Positions 1 to 10,005 of a DNA stretch of 64,000 nucleotides are shown one piece after another. A program made the position numbers and the translations under genes. The notes beneath the pieces were generated by a model. It was not told where the DNA came from, made no database searches, and worked only from the letters and a program-made list of their open reading frames with translations. Every line of letters starts with the position of its first letter. The first letter of the stretch is position 1. The DNA comes from Nitrosomonadales bacterium. GTDB taxonomy: Bacteria > Pseudomonadota > Gammaproteobacteria > Burkholderiales > Gallionellaceae. The stretch is taken from assembly GCA_016721605.1 (NCBI GenBank), contig JADKHS010000036.1:86693-150692 (forward strand), in the 5' to 3' direction.

Positions 1-1
1 G

Positions 2-511
2 CAAGAACGGCTAAAATCCATTTGGGTTAATCCGAAGCTGTTACTCCAGGAAGATGCGGAGCGTGTGCTGGGCAAAGGGATCGAGCGCGAATATGCGCTA
101 CATGAGCTTTTACGCCGCCCCGACGTGAACTATGCCAGCCTGATGACTTTGCCTGGGGCAGGTGAACCGGTGGCCGATGAAAAAGTGGCAGAGCAAGTAG
201 AAATTCAAGCCAAATACCACGGCTATATCGAGCGGCAGCGCGATGAAATCGCCCGAAATGAAAGCAATGAAAACATGCGGTTACCTGAAGAAATGGATTA
301 TCGTACAGTGCTTGGCCTATCAATTGAGGCACAACAAAAACTTAACCAGCATATGCCCGAAACGGTAGGGAAGCGGCCCGCATTTCCGGAATAACACCGG
401 CAGCGGTCTCCTTTGTTATTGGTACACCTAAAACGTGGTTTTCGGAGTGCAGCGATGGCTCCAGACGTTAAGGAACCGCCAGAAGGCGGGAAAGTGCAGA
501 AAAGCGCGTGA
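2..511 (+). CDS. mnmG: MnmG (GidA), C-terminal part
   Basis: C-terminal ~170 residues of the tRNA uridine-34 carboxymethylaminomethyl-modification enzyme MnmG, which works with MnmE. The start lies outside the window. The reading is recognisable through ERLKSIWVNP, then LLRRPDVNYASL and PETVGKAARISGITPAAVS, which are family hallmarks. Two frame changes interrupt the end: about one base is missing near 375 and one T is extra near 413. After correction the protein continues through LLLVHLKRGF to a TGA at 509-511. Uncorrected, the first frame stops at 394. The stop overlaps the GTG start of rsmG (GTGA), the usual coupling of these two genes. Confidence 0.85.
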
Positions 512-1129
512 ATCAGGCTGAAGAGTTGGCGCTGGGCATCACGCAACTGGGACTAGATGCCACACCAGAATTACAACGCAAGCTGTTAAGTTATCTTGAA
601 ATGTTGCAGAAAATGGAACCGGGTTTATAACCTGACGGCCATTCGTCAGCCGGAACAGATGATCAGCGGACATGTACTTGACAGCCTTGCCGTGTTGCCA
701 CATTTATGGCCTGGCCGTTGGCTAGACGTGGGGTGCGGTGCAGGCCTGCCCGGTATAATACTGGCGCTAATGCGCCCGGAATGGACATTCGTCCTTCTGG
801 ATAGTAATAGCAAAAAAACGAGTTTTGTACAACAAGTGAAAATCGAACTGGAGCTACACAACGTAAGCATTACCTGCACACGCGTGGAAGCCTGGCAGAC
901 CGGGGAGAAATTCGACGGCATTATTTCCCGGGCTTTTGCGGAGACTGCAAAATTTGTTACGCTGACACGTCATTTGCTGAATCAAGAAGGACGCTGGGTT
1001 GCCATGAAGGGAGTTCCGCAACAGGAGCTGGAACGGTTGCCGAACGATATCAACGTAGAACAAATTATTCCGTTGCAGGTGCCGGGGCTAGCCGCCGCGC
1101 GCTGCCTGATTATGTTGAAACCCACTTGA
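508..1129 (+). CDS. rsmG: 16S rRNA (guanine-527-N7)-methyltransferase RsmG (frame broken)
   Basis: SAM-dependent methyltransferase that modifies G527 of 16S rRNA. The glycine-rich SAM motif DVGCGAGLPGI lies about 70 residues in, followed by LDSNSKKTSFVQQ, and the C-terminus ends in MLKPT. The GTG at 508 is chosen because VNQAEELALGITQLG reads as the family N-terminus and overlaps the mnmG stop. A run of four A at 610-613 shifts the frame: removing one A joins LEMLQKWNRVYNLTA. The downstream frame alone is open from 596. Neighbours mnmG and parA are the normal partners. The frameshift is probably a sequencing indel because the rest is fully conserved. Confidence 0.88.
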
Positions 1130-1131
1130 AT

Positions 1132-1908
1132 ATGATCAAAATACTAGCGGTTACCAATCAAAAAGGGGGGGTGGGCAAAACAACCACATCAATTAATCTG
1201 GCTGCAAGTCTGGCGGCCGTTAAACAACGTGTATTGCTGATTGATCTTGATCCCCAAGGCAATGCCACTATGGGCAGCGGTATAAATAAGCGTGATCTGT
1301 CAGCAACCATTTACCACGTGTTACTGGGAAGTAAAACCCTGCATGAAGCTCGTCTTCGTTCGGAAGCCGGAAAGTATGACGTGCTACCGGCGAACCGTGA
1401 TCTGGCTGGTGCCGAAATTGAACTGGTTGATTTGCCACAGCGTGAAACTCGGCTTAAAGAAGCTCTGCAAGCCGTGACGGCTGAATATGATTATGCATTG
1501 ATTGATTGTCCTCCCGCTTTAAATCTGCTTACCCTCAACGGGCTATGTGCGGCTAAGTCAGTCATGATACCGGTGCAGTGCGAATATTATGCCTTGGAAG
1601 GACTTAGCGATTTGGTCAACACCATCCGAAAGGTGCGGGCGCACCTTAACCCGGATCTTGAAATTGAGGGTTTGCTGCGCACCATGTTCGATCCACGTAA
1701 TACGTTGGCTTTGCAAGTATCCGAACAATTACAACAACATTTTGGCGAGAAAGTTTATCGTACTATCATCCCGCGTAATGTGCGATTGGCGGAAGCGCCC
1801 AGCTATGGTGTACCGGTGCTTCACCATGACAAACCTTCCAAAGGTGCGCAGGCCTATCTAGCTCTGGCAGGCGAATTGCTCAATAAAGCGGCGCAATCCG
1901 TAGCTTAA
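1132..1908 (+). CDS. parA: Chromosome partitioning ATPase ParA (Soj)
   Basis: ParA/MinD-family P-loop ATPase that binds DNA non-specifically in its ATP form and moves ParB-parS complexes. The deviant Walker A motif KGGVGKTT is near the N-terminus. LLIDLDPQGNAT and YALIDCPP are the other nucleotide-binding segments. The ~258-residue length is normal for chromosomal ParA and the gene is intact. A TTG at 1126 would add two residues and overlap the rsmG stop; the ATG at 1132 giving MIKILAVTNQ is preferred. parB follows after 12 bases. A matching parS site is present at 18135-18150, so the whole segregation system is encoded around the origin. Confidence 0.93.
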   Translation: MIKILAVTNQKGGVGKTTTSINLAASLAAVKQRVLLIDLDPQGNATMGSGINKRDLSATIYHVLLGSKTLHEARLRSEAGKYDVLPANRDLAGAEIELVDLPQRETRLKEALQAVTAEYDYALIDCPPALNLLTLNGLCAAKSVMIPVQCEYYALEGLSDLVNTIRKVRAHLNPDLEIEGLLRTMFDPRNTLALQVSEQLQQHFGEKVYRTIIPRNVRLAEAPSYGVPVLHHDKPSKGAQAYLALAGELLNKAAQSVA

Positions 1909-1920
1909 GAAGGAAATAAC

Positions 1921-2762
1921 TTGGCAAAACCAAACAAAGGATTAGGACGTGGCTTGGATGTATTGCTGGCCGGTAGCGGCAAAGAGCAAGACGACGTATT
2001 AAGTGAAATGAAGGTTGATGAACTCAAACCTGGCAAGTATCAGCCACGCAGCCGTATGGATGAATCTTCACTCAATGAACTAGCCGCTTCGATCAAAGTA
2101 CAAGGCGTTATGCAGCCGATCCTGGCACGTTTATTACCCAATGGTAGCCACGAAATTATTGCTGGGGAACGCCGCTGGCGTGCCGCCCAACTGGCTGGCC
2201 TGGTCCAAGTGCCGGTATTGGTGCGCAAGGTGGCCGACAACGCCGCACTGGCCATGGCGTTGATTGAAAACATTCAACGTGAAGATCTCAATCCATTAGA
2301 AGAGGCTATCGGTATTCAACGTCTTATAGACGAGTTCAAGATGACACACATGGCGGCCGCAGATGCGGTAGGGCGTTCGCGCAGTGCAACCAGTAACTTG
2401 TTGCGCCTGCTCAAGCTGCCACAATCAGTGCAAGGCATGTTAATGGGCGGCAGCCTCGATATGGGCCACGCCCGAGCACTGTTGGCGCTGGATGGCGCAC
2501 AGCAGATTGCTGCCGCCACCAAAATTATAGCGGACGGATTGTCGGTACGCGAAACAGAAAAACTGGTACAGAATTTACCGAATCCCATACCACAACACAA
2601 GAAAGCAAACCCAATCGCGATATCCTGCAATTACAAGAAGATATTGCCCAGCATCTCGGCACCAATGTACAAATCAAGACGGGTAAAAAAGGCGTGGGCA
2701 AGCTAGTTATCCATTACACTAGCCATGATCATTTAGCCGACCTAATCGCACGTTGGAAATAA
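1921..2762 (+). CDS. parB: Chromosome partitioning protein ParB (Spo0J), frame broken near C-terminus
   Basis: ParB clamp protein that loads at parS and uses CTP. The start is TTG at 1921 after an AAGGAAATAA ribosome-binding region. The CTP-binding box GERRWRAAQLAG, IENIQREDLNPLEEA and the helix-turn-helix segment VGRSRSATSNLLRLLKLP are in order. One C appears to be missing near 2611. Beyond that point the downstream frame gives NRDILQLQEDIAQHLG and VQIKTGKKGVGKLVIHY, ending LIARWK at 2762, which is the dimerisation domain. Uncorrected, the frame ends at 2706 with an unrelated tail. Total length ~280 residues is normal. Confidence 0.9.
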
Positions 2763-2808
2763 ACCCCTGAAAATAAATCGTTGACGCCAACAAGCGAGAT
2801 TGAGTAGA

Positions 2809-3189
2809 ATGCCGGGCTTCAAAGGATTAGGGGCGCTTGTGGGCAGTACGGTTCGCCGGATTATTTTAATTCAGCTAGCTGTGACCGTGGCGATAGCATT
2901 TTTAATGCTGATGTACCTGAATGTAGTTGCCGCAACATCGGCTTTTGCTGGAGGGGCGGTAGGCTTTCTAACCAGTTTGGTTTACGCTAAAAAAATGTTC
3001 GCGCCGCAGGGCAGCGAACCAAAAACAATAATTATGGCGCATTATCGCGCCGAAGCTTACAAGCTGGTGTTTACAATTCTATTGTTCTCTTTGATCTTCA
3101 CGCAGTTTAAGGAAGTGCATGTGTTGCCGCTGTTTGTGGCATATATTGCAACGTTGATAGTTTATTGGGTAGCACTAATTTTTGTGTAA
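2809..3189 (+). CDS. atpI: ATP synthase accessory protein AtpI
   Basis: Small membrane protein that heads the ATP synthase operon and assists c-ring assembly or ion handling in the family. About 126 residues with four hydrophobic segments: IILIQLAVTVAIAFLMLMYL, TSAFAGGAVGFLTSLVYA, LVFTILLFSLIF and LPLFVAYIATLIVYWVALIF. An in-frame TTG at 2800 is an alternative start; ATG 2809 is chosen. It lies 46 bases after the corrected end of parB and 5 bases before atpB. Identification rests on position and topology, since AtpI sequences are poorly conserved. Confidence 0.8.
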   Translation: MPGFKGLGALVGSTVRRIILIQLAVTVAIAFLMLMYLNVVAATSAFAGGAVGFLTSLVYAKKMFAPQGSEPKTIIMAHYRAEAYKLVFTILLFSLIFTQFKEVHVLPLFVAYIATLIVYWVALIFV

Positions 3190-3194
3190 AATTT

Positions 3195-4055
3195 ATGAGC
3201 ACTGAAGGTCTGACGACATCCGCTTATATTAAGCACCATCTTCAAAATCTGACCTGCTCCATTCAGGAGGGGCATTTCCATTGCGCACACACGGCTGAAG
3301 AAGCTAAAGCGATGGGGTTCTGGGCGTTCAACATAGATACCCTTTTGGTGTCGCTGTTGCTAGGACTGATATTTTTATTTCTTTTCAGTAAAGTAGCAAA
3401 GCACATAAGTACCGATGTGCCGAGTGGCATGCAGAACTTCGTGGAATGGGTGGTCGAATTTATTGACGGCAGCGTACGCGGCTCCTTTACCGGACGCAGC
3501 GCATTGGTTGCTCCGCTGGCGCTCTCCATTTTTGCCTGGATTTTCCTGATGAACCTAATGGATCTGGTACCTATCGACTATATTTCGTTGATTACCCAGC
3601 CAATGGGCATTGGTCATTTTAAGCTAGTTCCTACAACAGATCCCAATGCTACGATAGGTATGGCCATCGGCGTATTCCTGCTAGTACTTTTTTACAGTAT
3701 CAAGGTTAAGGGTCTAGGTGGTTTTATCGGTGAATTAACACTACAGCCATTTGGTAAATTTGGTTTGCCAGTTAATCTATTTTTAGAAGGCGTTAACCTG
3801 ATTGCCAAGCCGGTTTCATTGGCATTACGTTTGTTCGGTAATATGTATGCGGGTGAAATGATATTCATCCTGATCGCACTCATGGGTGCATCTTGGGTAA
3901 GTTTTTCTTTTACTAATACATTATTGTTCAGTTCACAGATTTTTCTTTCTTTAGGATGGGCGATTTTCCATATCCTGATTGTCACACTGCAAGCCTTTAT
4001 TTTCATGACGCTGACTATCGTTTATTTGGACATGGCGCATCAGGAACACCATTAA
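3195..4055 (+). CDS. atpB: ATP synthase Fo subunit a
   Basis: Membrane stator subunit that forms the proton half-channels facing the c-ring. About 286 residues with multiple membrane spans. The conserved helix region NLIAKPVSLALRLFGNMYAG contains the essential arginine of the family (LALRLFGN). The HILIVTLQAFIFMTLTIVYL helix closes the protein. ATG 3195 is chosen over an upstream in-frame ATG inside atpI because MSTEGLTTSAYI matches the expected N-terminus. Intact. atpE follows after 57 bases. Confidence 0.92.
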   Translation: MSTEGLTTSAYIKHHLQNLTCSIQEGHFHCAHTAEEAKAMGFWAFNIDTLLVSLLLGLIFLFLFSKVAKHISTDVPSGMQNFVEWVVEFIDGSVRGSFTGRSALVAPLALSIFAWIFLMNLMDLVPIDYISLITQPMGIGHFKLVPTTDPNATIGMAIGVFLLVLFYSIKVKGLGGFIGELTLQPFGKFGLPVNLFLEGVNLIAKPVSLALRLFGNMYAGEMIFILIALMGASWVSFSFTNTLLFSSQIFLSLGWAIFHILIVTLQAFIFMTLTIVYLDMAHQEHH

Positions 4056-4112
4056 AAAATTATAAATTTATTTTCTTAAACACTTAACTTTTACTGATAG
4101 GAGAAGAAACAA

Positions 4113-4355
4113 ATGGATACGGCACAAGCACTGCTTTATATCCCCGGCGCGATCATGATGGGGCTCGGCGCTTTGGGTGCCGCAGTGGGTATTGGTATTC
4201 TGGGTGGCCGCTTCCTTGAGGGTGCTGCTCGTCAGCCTGAATTAATTCCAATGCTGCGTACCCAGTTCTTCGTGGTCATGGGCTTGGTTGATGCTGTTCC
4301 GATGATTGCGGTCGGTATTGCCATGTATGTTCTGTTTGCAGTAGCAGGCCAATAA
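4113..4355 (+). CDS. atpE: ATP synthase Fo subunit c
   Basis: Proteolipid that forms the rotating c-ring. It has 80 residues as a hairpin of two membrane helices joined by the polar loop RQPE at residues 40-43. The proton-binding carboxylate is Asp60 in the second helix (GLVDAVPMI), and helix 1 carries the glycine repeat GLGALGAAVGIGILGG. A strong ribosome-binding sequence TAGGAGAAG sits 9-10 bases upstream of the ATG, as expected for the subunit needed in many copies. An aspartate with no extra sodium ligands suggests proton coupling (inference). Confidence 0.95.
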   Translation: MDTAQALLYIPGAIMMGLGALGAAVGIGILGGRFLEGAARQPELIPMLRTQFFVVMGLVDAVPMIAVGIAMYVLFAVAGQ

Positions 4356-4389
4356 GCCTGTGTGCGTTTAATCAAGGAAAGGTTTTTGC

Positions 4390-4860
4390 ATGAACATTAA
4401 TGCGACCCTTATCGGCCAGACGATCATGTTTGCATTGTTCGTTTGGTTTTGCATGAAGTTTGTGTGGCCACCCATCATGGCAGCGCTGGATGCACGCAAT
4501 AAGCGGATTGCAGATGGTTTGGCTGCGGCGGAACGGGGTAAAAATGACTTGGCGTTAGCTGCCAAACGCTCCGCTGAGCTTCTCCGCGAAGCAAAAGAAA
4601 AAGTGTCTGAAATCATTGCATTGGGTGATAAGCGGGCGAGTGAAATTGTCGAAGAAGCCAAAGCACAAGCCAAGATAGAGGGCGACCGTATTATTACGGC
4701 AGCCAAGGCTGAAGTTGAGCAGGAAGTATTTCGCGCCAAGGAGCAATTGCGGACGCAGGTGTCCGCAATTGCATTGGCTGGCGCAGGGAAAATTCTGGGT
4801 CGCGAAATAGATGCCAAAGCACATAACGATTTGCTTGATAAGCTAGTAGCGGAAATTTAA
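4390..4860 (+). CDS. atpF: ATP synthase Fo subunit b
   Basis: Peripheral stalk subunit: one N-terminal membrane helix (roughly residues 5-27, ATLIGQTIMFALFVWFCMKF) followed by a long charged coiled coil rich in Ala, Glu and Lys. 156 residues is the normal length. The C-terminus (LAGAGKILGREIDAKAHNDLL) binds subunit delta. Preceded by AAGGAAAGG, a good ribosome-binding site. atpH starts 5 bases downstream, indicating tight coupling. Confidence 0.93.
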   Translation: MNINATLIGQTIMFALFVWFCMKFVWPPIMAALDARNKRIADGLAAAERGKNDLALAAKRSAELLREAKEKVSEIIALGDKRASEIVEEAKAQAKIEGDRIITAAKAEVEQEVFRAKEQLRTQVSAIALAGAGKILGREIDAKAHNDLLDKLVAEI

Positions 4861-4865
4861 TTATT

Positions 4866-5399
4866 ATGGCTGAAGCTATTACTGTCGCGCGCCCCTATGC
4901 CCAAGCTGCATTCGATGAAGCGCGCGGGCTTGACGATTTGAAAGGTTGGTCAAATATACTGCAATCAATAGCTGAAGCAGTGATTAATCCTGAAATCCAT
5001 GCGATTATTACCAGCCCGCGCGCAGTAAAAAGCCAACTAGCAGAGCTGATGCTAGCACTTTGCGGTGACAAGGTAAGCGAAACTCAGCGTAACTTTATCA
5101 AGTTGCTTGTAGAAAGTCAGCGCCTCTCTCTGTTGCCAGAAATCGTCATGCTGTTCGAGATAATGCGAGCTGAAGCAGAAAAAAATGTAGACGTTGTGGT
5201 GACTTCCGCTTTCGATTTGAGCGAAGCGCAAAAGCAAAAAATTACTGCTGCGCTAAAAAAACGCATGGGACGTGAAATCAAGCTTAGTTGTGAAACTGAC
5301 CGCAACTTATTAGGCGGAATAATCATCCGCGCCGGTGACAAAGTGATAGATGGTTCTGCGCGCACCCACCTTTCCGAGTTAGCCAACGCCTTGGCTTAA
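4866..5399 (+). CDS. atpH: ATP synthase F1 subunit delta
   Basis: Stator protein linking subunit b to the top of F1. 177 residues, intact. The family N-terminus VARPYAQAAFDEAR and the C-terminal signature LGGIIIRAGDKVIDGSARTHL are both present. It is located between atpF and atpA as expected for the operon. The start MAEAITVARPYA directly follows the atpF stop. Confidence 0.93.
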   Translation: MAEAITVARPYAQAAFDEARGLDDLKGWSNILQSIAEAVINPEIHAIITSPRAVKSQLAELMLALCGDKVSETQRNFIKLLVESQRLSLLPEIVMLFEIMRAEAEKNVDVVVTSAFDLSEAQKQKITAALKKRMGREIKLSCETDRNLLGGIIIRAGDKVIDGSARTHLSELANALA

Positions 5400-5430
5400 T
5401 GGCAGATTTATTGAAATTAAGGAACAGCAG

Positions 5431-6971
5431 ATGAAGCTCAACCCTTCTGAAATTAGTAATTTGATTCGTAGCCGTATCGAGAATTTCGACACGCTATCCC
5501 AAGCACGCACGGAAGGTACAGTGGTCAGTGTAACGGATGGTATCGTACGTATTCACGGCCTGTCAGACGTAATGCAGGGCGAAATGCTCGAATTTCCCGG
5601 CAATACCTTTGGTCTAGCGCTCAATTTAGAGCGCGACTCTGTTGGCTCAGTGGTACTGGGCGACTATGAGCATATTACCGAAGGCGACACTGTCAAATGC
5701 ACTGGCCGGATTCTGGAAGTACCTGTCGGCCCTGAACTGATCGGACGTGTAGTGAATGCCCTTGGGCAGCCTATTGACGGTAAAGGTCCGGTCAACGCAA
5801 AAATGACCGATAAGATAGAAAAGGTTGCACCCGGTGTAATTGACCGCAAGTCAGTATCACAGCCTGTGCAAACCGGCCTAAAAGCCATTGACTCTATGGT
5901 TCCAGTTGGCCGTGGCCAGCGCGAACTGATCATCGGTGATCGGCAGACCGGAAAAACCGCCGTGGCGATAGATGCCATCATCAACCAGAAGGGTCAGAAC
6001 ATGACCTGCATCTACGTGGCGATCGGTCAAAAAGCTTCTACTGTCGCCAACGTAGTACGTAAACTGGAAGAGCACGGCGCGATGGAATACACCATTGTGG
6101 TTGTGGCAACTGCCTCTGACTCTGCGGCAATGCAATTTTTAGCGCCTTACGCTGGTTGCACTATGGGCGAGTACTATCGTGATCGCGGCCAAGACGCACT
6201 GATTGTTTATGACGATTTAACCAAACAAGCATGGGCTTACCGCCAAATATCATTGCTGTTACGCCGACCACCGGGTCGCGAAGCCTATCCAGGGGACGTG
6301 TTCTACTTACATTCCCGTTTACTTGAGCGTGGTGCACGAGTGAATGAAGAATATGTTGAAAAATTCACCAATGGCGAAGTTAAAGGCAAAACGGGTTCAC
6401 TGACTGCGCTGCCGGTAATTGAAACTGCTGCAGGTGACGTATCTGCTTTTGTCCCAACCAACGTAATTTCACTACCGATGGTCAGATTTTCCTGGAAACG
6501 GATTTATTCAATGCGGGTATCCGTCCTGCGATCAACGCCGGTATTTCAGTGTCACGGGTGGGCGGCGCAGCACAGACTAAAGTAATCAAAAAGCTGGGGG
6601 GGGGCGTACGTCTGGCATTGGCACAGTATCGTGAATTAGCCGCCTTCGCGCAATTCGCTTCTGATTTAGACGAAGCCACGCGCAAACAACTAGAACGTGG
6701 TCGCCTGGTAATGGAGTTGATGAAACAGCCACAATATGCACCGCTATCCGTAGCGGAAATGGCAATAACACTGTTTGCGATCAACAAAGGCTCCTTCGAT
6801 GATGTACCTATGAACAAAGTTCTCGCATTCGAAGTCGGGCTCCACACATTCGTGAAATCGCAATACAAGACCTTAGAAGAGGCCATTGAATCCAGTAAGG
6901 ATTTGTCTGCCGACAACGAAAAAATCTTGATTGCTGCGATTGATAAATTCAAGTCCACTGCAGTTTACTAA
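5431..6971 (+). CDS. atpA: ATP synthase F1 subunit alpha (frame broken near 6470)
   Basis: Non-catalytic nucleotide-binding subunit of F1. The Walker A motif GDRQTGKT lies near residue 170, and the N-terminus MKLNPSEISNLIRSRI is typical. The first frame runs to about 6470 (PTNVIS) and then loses register because a base is missing. The downstream frame continues TDGQIFLETDLFNAG, VSRVGGAAQTKVIKKLGGG and a normal C-terminus to 6971. Uncorrected, the first frame ends at 6585. The reconstructed length of ~513 residues matches the family. A real break would abolish respiratory ATP synthesis, so a sequencing indel is the likely explanation. Confidence 0.92.
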
Positions 6972-6986
6972 GCTGGAGTCACGATA

Positions 6987-7856
6987 ATGGCTGGCAGCAA
7001 AGAAATACGAACTAAAATCAAGAGCGTTGAAAATACGCGCAAGATCACGCGCGCCATGGAAATGGTGGCAGCTTCCAAAATGCGTAAAGCTCAAGATCGT
7101 ATGCGTGCCGCTCGTCCCTATGCGGAAAAAATACGTCAAGTTGCGGCGCATTTGTCGCGCGCTAATCCGGAATATAAACATCCATTTCTGATAAAACGCG
7201 ATGCCCTCAAAAATGTTGCTGTAATTATTATCACCTCTGATAAAGGATTGTGCGGCGGTCTTAATACCAACGTCCTGCGTCTGGTGGTAACGCGGATGAA
7301 GGAATGGGAAGGCGAAAACAAAGGTATCAGTGTATGCGCTATTGGCAATAAAGGATTTAGCTTTATGTCCCGTATCGGTGCAAAAGTTAAGTCGCATATG
7401 ATCGGACTAGGAGACATTCCGCACATCGAAAAACTGATTGGAGCGGTCAAGGTCATGCTGGACGCTTACAATGCTGGCGAAATTGATGCAATTTATATTA
7501 GTTATAACGGCTTCGTTAACACCATGAAGCAAGAACCCAGAATGGAGCAATTACTGCCGCTCTCAAGTGAAAATCTGGAACCTGCGAATGGTAATACATG
7601 GGATTACATTTATGAGCCTGATGCCAAAGTCGTAGTAGATGAATTACTAGTACGCTATATTGAATCGTTAGTTTATAACGCAGTCACCGAAAATCAAGCG
7701 TCCGAACAAAGTGCACGCATGGTGGCCATGAAAGCGGCTTCCGATAATGCAAAGGAAGTCATAGGCGAACTTAAGCTAATTTACAATAAAGCGCGTCAAG
7801 CAGCAATTACTAAGGAAATATCAGAAATTGTCGGTGGTGCGGCAGCTGTAAGTTAA
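6987..7856 (+). CDS. atpG: ATP synthase F1 subunit gamma
   Basis: Central rotor shaft of F1. 289 residues, intact. The N-terminal helix KEIRTKIKSVENTRKITRAMEMVAASKM and the C-terminal helix with ARMVAMKAASDNAKEVIGEL and YNKARQAAITKEISEIVGGA are the conserved coiled-coil elements. The conserved ITSDKGLCGGLN segment is present. The gap to atpD is about 158 bases, longer than other spacings in this operon. Confidence 0.94.
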   Translation: MAGSKEIRTKIKSVENTRKITRAMEMVAASKMRKAQDRMRAARPYAEKIRQVAAHLSRANPEYKHPFLIKRDALKNVAVIIITSDKGLCGGLNTNVLRLVVTRMKEWEGENKGISVCAIGNKGFSFMSRIGAKVKSHMIGLGDIPHIEKLIGAVKVMLDAYNAGEIDAIYISYNGFVNTMKQEPRMEQLLPLSSENLEPANGNTWDYIYEPDAKVVVDELLVRYIESLVYNAVTENQASEQSARMVAMKAASDNAKEVIGELKLIYNKARQAAITKEISEIVGGAAAVS

Positions 7857-8014
7857 TGCTTGCAGTTGGTTGGAGCTTTAATTCTGTGCAAATGATATAA
7901 CAGTATATGTAGATTTGTTGAACAAAATCATATCGTAATAGAATTTGAATTAGAGATGTGCTCTGATGTTTGCGACATCGAGTACAGAATCAATATAAAG
8001 TGGGGAACCTCAAG

Positions 8015-9437
8015 ATGAGTCAAGGAAAAATTGTTCAGTGTATTGGTGCGGTGGTAGACGTTGAGTTTCCACGTGATTACATACCCAAAGTCTACGATGC
8101 GCTGGTAGTACAGGACGATGGAAGCTCTGTCGCTGAAAAAGGCCTGACCTTGGAAGTACAGCAACAGATTGGCGACGGCGTGGTGCGCACCATTGCAATG
8201 GGTTCCTCCGACGGCCTGCGTCGCGGAATGGGAGTAACCAATACGGGTAACCAAATTACTGTGCCAGTTGGCCATGGTACTTTGGGTCGCATCATGGACG
8301 TATTGGGGCGCCCTATTGATGAGGTGGTTGAAATTAAGTGCGAAGAGCGTCGCTCTATTCACCAAAAAGGCCCCAAAATTCGAGGAACTATCTCCATCAG
8401 TCGACTTATTGGAAACTGGAATTAAGGTGATTGACTTGGTGTGTCCTTTTGCTAAGGGCGGTAAGGTGGGTCTGTTCGGTGGCGCAGGTGTTGGCAAAAC
8501 CGTAAATATGCTAGAACTCATTAATAATATTGCCAAACAACATTCTGGTTTGTCCGTGTTCGCCGGGGTGGGTGAGCGTACCCGTGAAGGAAATGACTTC
8601 TATCATGAAATGTCGGAAGCGGGTGTAATCCAATTGGATAATCTACCAGAGTCCAAAGTAGCAATGGTATTCGGCCAGATGAACGAGCCCCCAGGCAATC
8701 GTCTACGCGTAGCATTGTCTGGCCTGACTATGGCGGAATATTTCCGCGATGAAGGCCGCGACGTACTGTTTTTCGTAGACAACATTTATCGTTTCACACT
8801 AGCGGGTACCGAAGTCTCTGCTCTGTTAGGGCGTATGCCGTCAGCGGTAGGTTACCAACCAACGCTGGCAGAAGAAATGGGGCGCTTGCAAGAACGTATT
8901 ACCTCAACTAAAACCGGCTCGATTACCTCGATTCAGGCTGTGTATGTACCGGCAGATGACTTGACCGATCCGTCCCCTGCGACAACCTTCCTTCACCTGG
9001 ATTCCACCGTGGTACTGTCACGCGACATCGCTTCTTTGGGTATTTATCCCGCTGTAGACCCGTTGGACTCAACCTCGCGCCAACTTGACCCTTTAGTAGT
9101 AGGTGAAGAACATTACAACGTTGCCCGAAGCGTACAGCAGACGTTACAACGCTACAAAGAATTACGCGACATTATCGCGATTCTGGGCATGGACGAACTG
9201 GCACCTGAAGACAAGCTGGCAGTGGCTCGTGCGCGTAAAATCCAACGTTTCTTGTCACAGCCTTTCCATGTAGCCGAAGTGTTTACCGGCAGCCCTGGAA
9301 AGTATGTTACGTTGAAAGAGACCATCAAAGGCTTTAAGGGCATTGTCAATGGCGATTACGATCACTTACCCGAACAAGCGTTCTACATGGTCGGCACTAT
9401 TGATGAAGCGATTGAAAAAGCCAAAACTCTTCAGTAA
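8015..9437 (+). CDS. atpD: ATP synthase F1 subunit beta (frame broken near 8376)
   Basis: Catalytic subunit of F1. The ATG at 8015 gives MSQGKIVQCIGAVVDVEF, the family N-terminus; an upstream in-frame ATG at 7970 is not needed. The P-loop GGAGVGKT sits near residue 155, and GERTREGNDFYHEM and ALLGRMPSAVGYQPTL are invariant segments. A run of four A at 8375-8378 contains one base too many. Removing it joins RSIHQK to PKFEELSPSVDLLETGIKVI. The first frame otherwise stops at about 8425. Reconstructed length ~473 residues is normal. Confidence 0.93.
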
Positions 9438-9484
9438 GGCTTGACGCTGTAATTGGATCAAGTGTCGTAGTAATAAGGAAAATT

Positions 9485-9913
9485 ATGGCAATGACTGTTC
9501 ATGTTGATGTGGTGAGCGCAGAGGAATCCATTTTCTCTGGCCTTGTAGAAATGGTTGTCGTTCCGGGTGAAATGGGCGAACTAGGAATCTACCCGCGTCA
9601 TGCACCCTTACTAACACGCATTAAACCAGGTTCGGTACGCCTCAAACTGCCGGATCAAAACGAACTTATGCTGATTTACGTTTCTGGCGGGATGCTGGAA
9701 GTTCAGCCCAGCGTGGTTACGATTTTAGCTGACACCGCCATTCGCGGTGCAGACTTGGATGAAGCGCGCTCGCTCGAAGCTAAACGTGCAGCGGAAGAAG
9801 CCATGAAAAACCGTGCTTCTGATATTGACTACGCTACCGCACAAGCTGAGCTATCTGAAGCGCTTGCCCAATTACAAGCAATTCAGAAAATGCGCAAGCA
9901 ACAACCCCACTAA
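9485..9913 (+). CDS. atpC: ATP synthase F1 subunit epsilon
   Basis: Last gene of the operon; a rotor subunit that can inhibit ATP hydrolysis. 142 residues: an N-terminal beta sandwich (VDVVSAEESIFSG, GELGIYPRHAPLLTRIKPG) and a C-terminal helical hairpin rich in Ala and Glu. Intact. A strong terminator follows at 9943-9966, closing the operon. Confidence 0.93.
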   Translation: MAMTVHVDVVSAEESIFSGLVEMVVVPGEMGELGIYPRHAPLLTRIKPGSVRLKLPDQNELMLIYVSGGMLEVQPSVVTILADTAIRGADLDEARSLEAKRAAEEAMKNRASDIDYATAQAELSEALAQLQAIQKMRKQQPH

Positions 9914-9942
9914 GCTTGCTGGGCTAATGTGATTCGCAAATG

Positions 9943-9966
9943 AAAGCGGCTTAGGCCGCTTTTTTT
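9943..9966 (+). terminator. Rho-independent terminator of the atp operon
   Basis: AAAGCGGC and GCCGCTTT form an 8-bp stem around a four-base loop and run directly into a T tract. It lies 30 bases after the atpC stop and 40 bases before glmU, so glmU most likely has its own promoter. Confidence 0.88.
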
Positions 9967-10005
9967 GTTTATACTTCTTTATCATATTTTATATCGCATA
10001 CAACC

